The translations under genes and the position numbers were made by a program. The notes beneath the pieces were generated by a model that did not search any database, was not told where the DNA came from, and saw only the letters and a list, made by a program, of their open reading frames with translations. Of a stretch of 7,508 nt of DNA, positions 6,412 through 7,508 are shown piece by piece; position 1 is the stretch's first letter; every line of letters starts with the position of its first letter. Location: the NCBI GenBank assembly GCA_903944555.1, contig CAJASG010000731.1:1-7508 (forward strand), written 5' to 3'. The DNA comes from an uncultured beta proteobacterium (GTDB taxonomy: Bacteria; Pseudomonadota; Gammaproteobacteria; Burkholderiales; Burkholderiaceae_C).

Positions 6412-7398
6412 TTACTTCAGCCAGCCGCGCTTGCGGAAGTACCACATGGGAACCAGTGCGCTGGCAATCATGATCGCCAGTGCGTAGGGGTAGCCCCAGG
6501 TTTGTTCCAATTCCGGCATGAAACGGAAGTTCATGCCGTAAATGCTGGCAATCAGGGTCGGCGGCAAAAGCGCCACGCTCGCGACCGAGAAAATCTTGAT
6601 GATTTTGTTCTGGTTGATGTTGATGAAACCGACCGTGGCATCCATCAAGAAGTTGATCTTGTCGAACAAGAATGCCGTGTGCGAATCCAGTGAGTCAATG
6701 TCGCGCAAGATTTGCCGGGCTTCTTCAAACTGCTCGCCGTTGAGCATCTTGCTGCGCATCATGAAGCTCACGGCGCGCCGCGTATCCATGACGTTCCGGC
6801 GGATACGACCGTTCATGTCCTCGTGGCGGGCAATGGCGCCCAACACCTCGCTGGCCATGGCGTCGGTCACATCGCCCGACAGAACCTTGGTGCTGACTTT
6901 CTCCAACTCGTCGTAAATGCCTTCCAGCGTGTCCGCAGAGTATTCGGCATCGGCGTCAAACAATTTGAGCAGAACTTCTTTCGCATCCTCGATCAGCCCT
7001 GGCGCGCGGCGTGCCCGCATGCGCAGCAAGCGAAACACCGGGACGTCCTCATCGTGGATGGAAAACAGGACACCCTTGCTTTTGAGGTTGTCGTTCACCA
7101 GATTCAGAATGAACGCCACCCGCACGGTGTGGGGTTCGTCGTCGTCGGGGACCAAAAAGTCGCTGCGGATGTGCAGCTCACCATTGTCTTCCGCGTAAAA
7201 ACGTGCGGACTCCTCGATGTCTTCGTCCATCGCATCTTCAGGAATGGACAGGCCGTAATGCTGCTTGACCCAGCGTTTTTCTTCGAGGGTGGGGGACTCC
7301 AAATCGACCCAGATAGGTTGAAATTTGGAGAGCTCCTCCAGCGACTCGATCTCCTCCTGAAATAGACGTCCATTTGCAAGCGTGAAAATATTCAGCAT
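6412..7398 (-). CDS. corA: CorA-type magnesium/cobalt transporter
   Basis: This is a 328-residue CorA family channel (E. coli CorA has 316), an inner-membrane homopentamer that admits Mg2+, and also Co2+ and Ni2+. The long acidic N-terminal cytoplasmic domain (1 to about 245) has acidic patches at 54-63 (PEDAMDEDIE) and 84-89. A long alpha-helical stalk runs from about 195 to 270. Two hydrophobic segments close the protein, near 267-288 and 302-321. The signature Y-GMN (287-290) at the end of the first is the ion-selecting motif, followed by the MPEL loop (294-297). The C-terminus FRKRGWLK is basic, fitting a cytoplasmic end. The start ATG at 7398-7396 has AAGGGAG (7411-7405) at 6-base spacing. 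It stands alone, convergent with mtnN and probably divergent from an unseen gene beyond the right edge. Confidence 0.95.
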   Translation of the reverse strand: MLNIFTLANGRLFQEEIESLEELSKFQPIWVDLESPTLEEKRWVKQHYGLSIPEDAMDEDIEESARFYAEDNGELHIRSDFLVPDDDEPHTVRVAFILNLVNDNLKSKGVLFSIHDEDVPVFRLLRMRARRAPGLIEDAKEVLLKLFDADAEYSADTLEGIYDELEKVSTKVLSGDVTDAMASEVLGAIARHEDMNGRIRRNVMDTRRAVSFMMRSKMLNGEQFEEARQILRDIDSLDSHTAFLFDKINFLMDATVGFININQNKIIKIFSVASVALLPPTLIASIYGMNFRFMPELEQTWGYPYALAIMIASALVPMWYFRKRGWLK

Positions 7399-7445
7399 TG
7401 CGCACTCCCTTGGTATGTTTGCATCGAATCGGGCTGTGGGTGATG

Positions 7446-7481
7446 GCTTTCAACCCCGTTGCGTGCAAAGGAATTGAAAGC
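7446..7481. repeat. 8-base inverted repeat upstream of corA
   Basis: GCTTTCAA (7446-7453) and TTGAAAGC (7474-7481) are exact reverse complements with a 20-base spacer. The right arm overlaps the left arm of the hairpin at 7476-7501, so the two pairings cannot form at once. It may be an operator or part of a folded leader on either strand. Confidence 0.45.
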
Positions 7482-7501
7482 TACCGACTGGGGTAGTTTT
7501 C
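7476..7501. repeat. 10-base-pair hairpin beside the right-edge ribosome binding site
   Basis: GAAAGCTACC (7476-7485) pairs with GGTAGTTTTC (7492-7501) around the 6-base loop GACTGG; nine pairs are Watson-Crick and one (7480 with 7497) is a G-U wobble. As DNA it is a near-perfect palindrome and could be an operator. On the plus strand it ends one base before AAGGAG at the window edge. The stem is modest in GC and has no separate T run beyond it, so I do not call it a terminator. Confidence 0.5.
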
Positions 7502-7502
7502 C

Positions 7503-7508
7503 AAGGAG
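7503..7508 (+). promoter_or_regulatory. Probable ribosome binding site of a gene starting past the right edge
   Basis: The window ends in AAGGAG, a perfect Shine-Dalgarno core on the plus strand. Together with the absence of any gene in 7399-7502, this suggests a plus-strand gene, divergent from corA, whose start codon lies within about ten bases outside the window. The gene itself is not visible. Confidence 0.4.

Noticed and set aside
6712..7365. A 217-codon plus-strand open frame opposite corA
   Set aside because: Also in exact antisense register with corA codons and without family features.
7476..7501. The right-edge hairpin as a Rho-independent terminator
   Set aside because: Its Ts are inside the stem, the stem is only moderately GC-rich, and no T tract follows. 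No gene ends next to it on either strand within the window.
1..7508. A defence, mobile or otherwise undescribed multi-gene system
   Set aside because: All six genes belong to well-known housekeeping families with intact active-site residues and similar codon use. No transposase, integrase, repeat array, toxin-antitoxin pair or composition shift is visible.

Overview
The window reads as ordinary chromosomal DNA from a GC-rich betaproteobacterium, most likely of the family Comamonadaceae (Rhodoferax/Polaromonas-like). That placement is inferred from protein wording, codon use and a short repeat word near two gene ends. It was not tested by any search. Six protein-coding genes fill nearly all of it. 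There are no RNA genes, insertion sequences, CRISPR arrays or phage genes that I can see. No stretch over about 215 bases lacks a gene.

Left part (minus strand, read right to left): pntA, pntB and a NudJ-like Nudix hydrolase lie head to tail with gaps of 12 and 6 bases. Each downstream ribosome binding site overlaps the end of the gene before it. This looks like one translationally coupled operon. PntA and PntB form the membrane proton-translocating transhydrogenase, which uses the proton gradient to drive hydride transfer from NADH to NADP+. The Nudix enzyme probably cleans up a nucleotide or pyrophosphate compound.

Centre: a 214-base divergent intergenic region separates pntA from fadD (plus strand). 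It carries a 9-base direct repeat, a 6-base inverted repeat and a possible 20-codon leader frame. fadD encodes a long-chain acyl-CoA synthetase and is followed by a strong Rho-independent terminator. Next comes a gene for 5'-methylthioadenosine/S-adenosylhomocysteine nucleosidase (MTAN).

Right part: the nucleosidase gene converges on a minus-strand corA-type magnesium/cobalt channel gene. Upstream of corA, the last 110 bases hold two overlapping inverted repeats whose stems compete for the same bases. They end in a perfect ribosome binding site at the window edge, which suggests a plus-strand gene starting just outside.

All six genes are recognisable housekeeping families with their key residues intact, and I see no new biological system. 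The points worth a second look are small: the repeat word placed identically after two stop codons, the competing hairpins at the right edge, the N-terminal tail of PntA and the pnt-Nudix coupling.
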